DNA from: Nitrososphaerota archaeon
GTDB lineage: Archaea; Thermoproteota; Nitrososphaeria; Nitrososphaerales; Gagatemarchaeaceae
Reading direction: 5' to 3'
Assembly: GCA_005877365.1 (NCBI GenBank)
Contig: VBPP01000115.1
Location: 1 to 5,555 of the forward strand
DNA length: 5,555 nt
The notes under the pieces are model-generated. The model saw only the letters and a list, made by a program, of their open reading frames with translations. It made no database searches and was not told the DNA's origin. Numbering within the stretch: position 1 is the first letter of the stretch; each line of letters starts with the position of its first letter. The position numbers were made by a program, and so were the translations under genes. This document shows positions 5,185-5,555 of the stretch, piece by piece.

Positions 5185-5555
5185 TCGACCCCGACGAAAG
5201 AATCGGCCCAAAGCTGAGAGACTCGCCCCTGTTTATCGGCCGACCCCCGACCATCTTGTTGAAGGGGGGCATCACGACGAGTTCACCTCTTTTCCCTCTT
5301 TTGCGTGTCTTGTACCCGGCCTTGGCCAGTAGCTCGCGCAGGTCGTACCTTCCGAAGAGCCAGACCGATTCCCTGGACCTTGCTCCGAGCCCGTCTCTCA
5401 TTTCGTAGGTGAAGTGCGAGTGTCCGATCACCATCTTCCCGGTCGATATGACCTCGGCCGACGGCCAGGCGTGGCCGTGGGAGACTCCCAACTTCTCGTC
5501 TCCATCCCCCAGCACCGCCCCGTCGGAGGCGTGAAGCTTCACCCTCGGCGGGAGG
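5132..5555 (-). CDS. Metallophosphoesterase (COG1407-like), N-terminus outside window
   Basis: C-terminal portion of a calcineurin-like metallophosphoesterase, probably cytosolic. The frame is open through the right edge (visible residues begin LPPR before the GTG at 5542), so that GTG is not the true start. The visible part carries GDGDEKLGVSHGHAWPS and VIGHSHF, the HGH and GHxH metal-binding blocks. It continues with VWLFGRYDLRELL, ELVVMPPFNKMVGGRPIN and a final LDEADIFLLDG. This arrangement is typical of the archaeal ICC-like COG1407 group. The early DxH and GNHD blocks lie outside the window. Substrate is unknown; in some genomes members sit near DNA helicase genes, which cannot be tested here. 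The TGA stop (5132-5134) lies inside the kinase gene, giving a 53-bp convergent overlap, with no hairpin terminator between them. Confidence 0.85.
   Translation of the reverse strand, partial: LPPRVKLHASDGAVLGDGDEKLGVSHGHAWPSAEVISTGKMVIGHSHFTYEMRDGLGARSRESVWLFGRYDLRELLAKAGYKTRKRGKRGELVVMPPFNKMVGGRPINRGESLSFGPILSSGSIKLDEADIFLLDGTRVS

Noticed and set aside
4402..5211. Long open frame (269 codons) on the minus strand opposite the PfkB gene
   Set aside because: No recognisable fold or motif, Arg/Pro/Gly/Asp-rich composition typical of antisense shadows in GC-rich coding DNA, and the opposite strand encodes an intact kinase.
5031..5408. Plus-strand open frame running from the kinase end into the phosphoesterase region
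   Set aside because: It spans two real genes in the wrong frame or strand and has no recognisable domain.

Overview
This 5.55 kb window most likely comes from an archaeal chromosome with fairly high GC. The evidence is AT-rich TATA-like boxes (TTTAAA or TTAAATAA) about 25-31 bp upstream of start codons, starts consistent with leaderless mRNA, tightly packed short genes, and families common in archaea (a COG2236-type phosphoribosyltransferase, a BtpA-family protein next to a PfkB kinase, a COG1407-type phosphoesterase). A Thermoproteota/Nitrososphaerota-like source is possible, but the lineage cannot be fixed from the sequence. There are no RNA genes, CRISPR arrays, insertion sequences or long gene-free stretches. 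All intergenic gaps are about 180 bp or less.

Layout. (1) Bases 2-493 (+) are the 3' part of a PRPP-binding phosphoribosyltransferase, cut by the window edge. (2) Bases 518-1765 (-) encode an NRAMP-type Mn2+/Fe2+ transporter (MntH-like). It is divergent from (3) a DtxR-superfamily regulator at 1944-2381 (+), whose size and complete set of six metal ligands match bacterial MntR. The region between them carries a TATA-like box for each gene and a hyphenated palindrome, TAAGTTAG-N6-CTAACTTA, touching the transporter's TATA box. This looks like a self-contained manganese uptake and sensing module. (4) A hairpin with 10-bp arms separates the regulator from the convergent Nudix hydrolase at 2397-2954 (-), which resembles CoA pyrophosphatases.

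(5) One AT-rich promoter core near 2976-2986 seems to drive the Nudix gene leftward (leaderless ATG) and a thioredoxin-BtpA-PfkB cluster rightward. In that cluster the thioredoxin (3048-3434) is 17 nt from the BtpA-family TIM-barrel gene (3452-4258), whose stop overlaps the start of the PfkB-family kinase (4255-5184) in an ATGA junction. The tight BtpA-PfkB coupling suggests consecutive steps on a sugar or nucleoside substrate that cannot be named here. (6) The window ends in the C-terminal part of a metallophosphoesterase (5132-5555, -), whose 3' end overlaps the kinase tail convergently by 53 bp.

Nothing here is clearly a new system. The most interesting points are the manganese regulon with its operator/TATA overlap, and the uncharacterised BtpA-PfkB pair, in which both proteins deviate at usually conserved positions.
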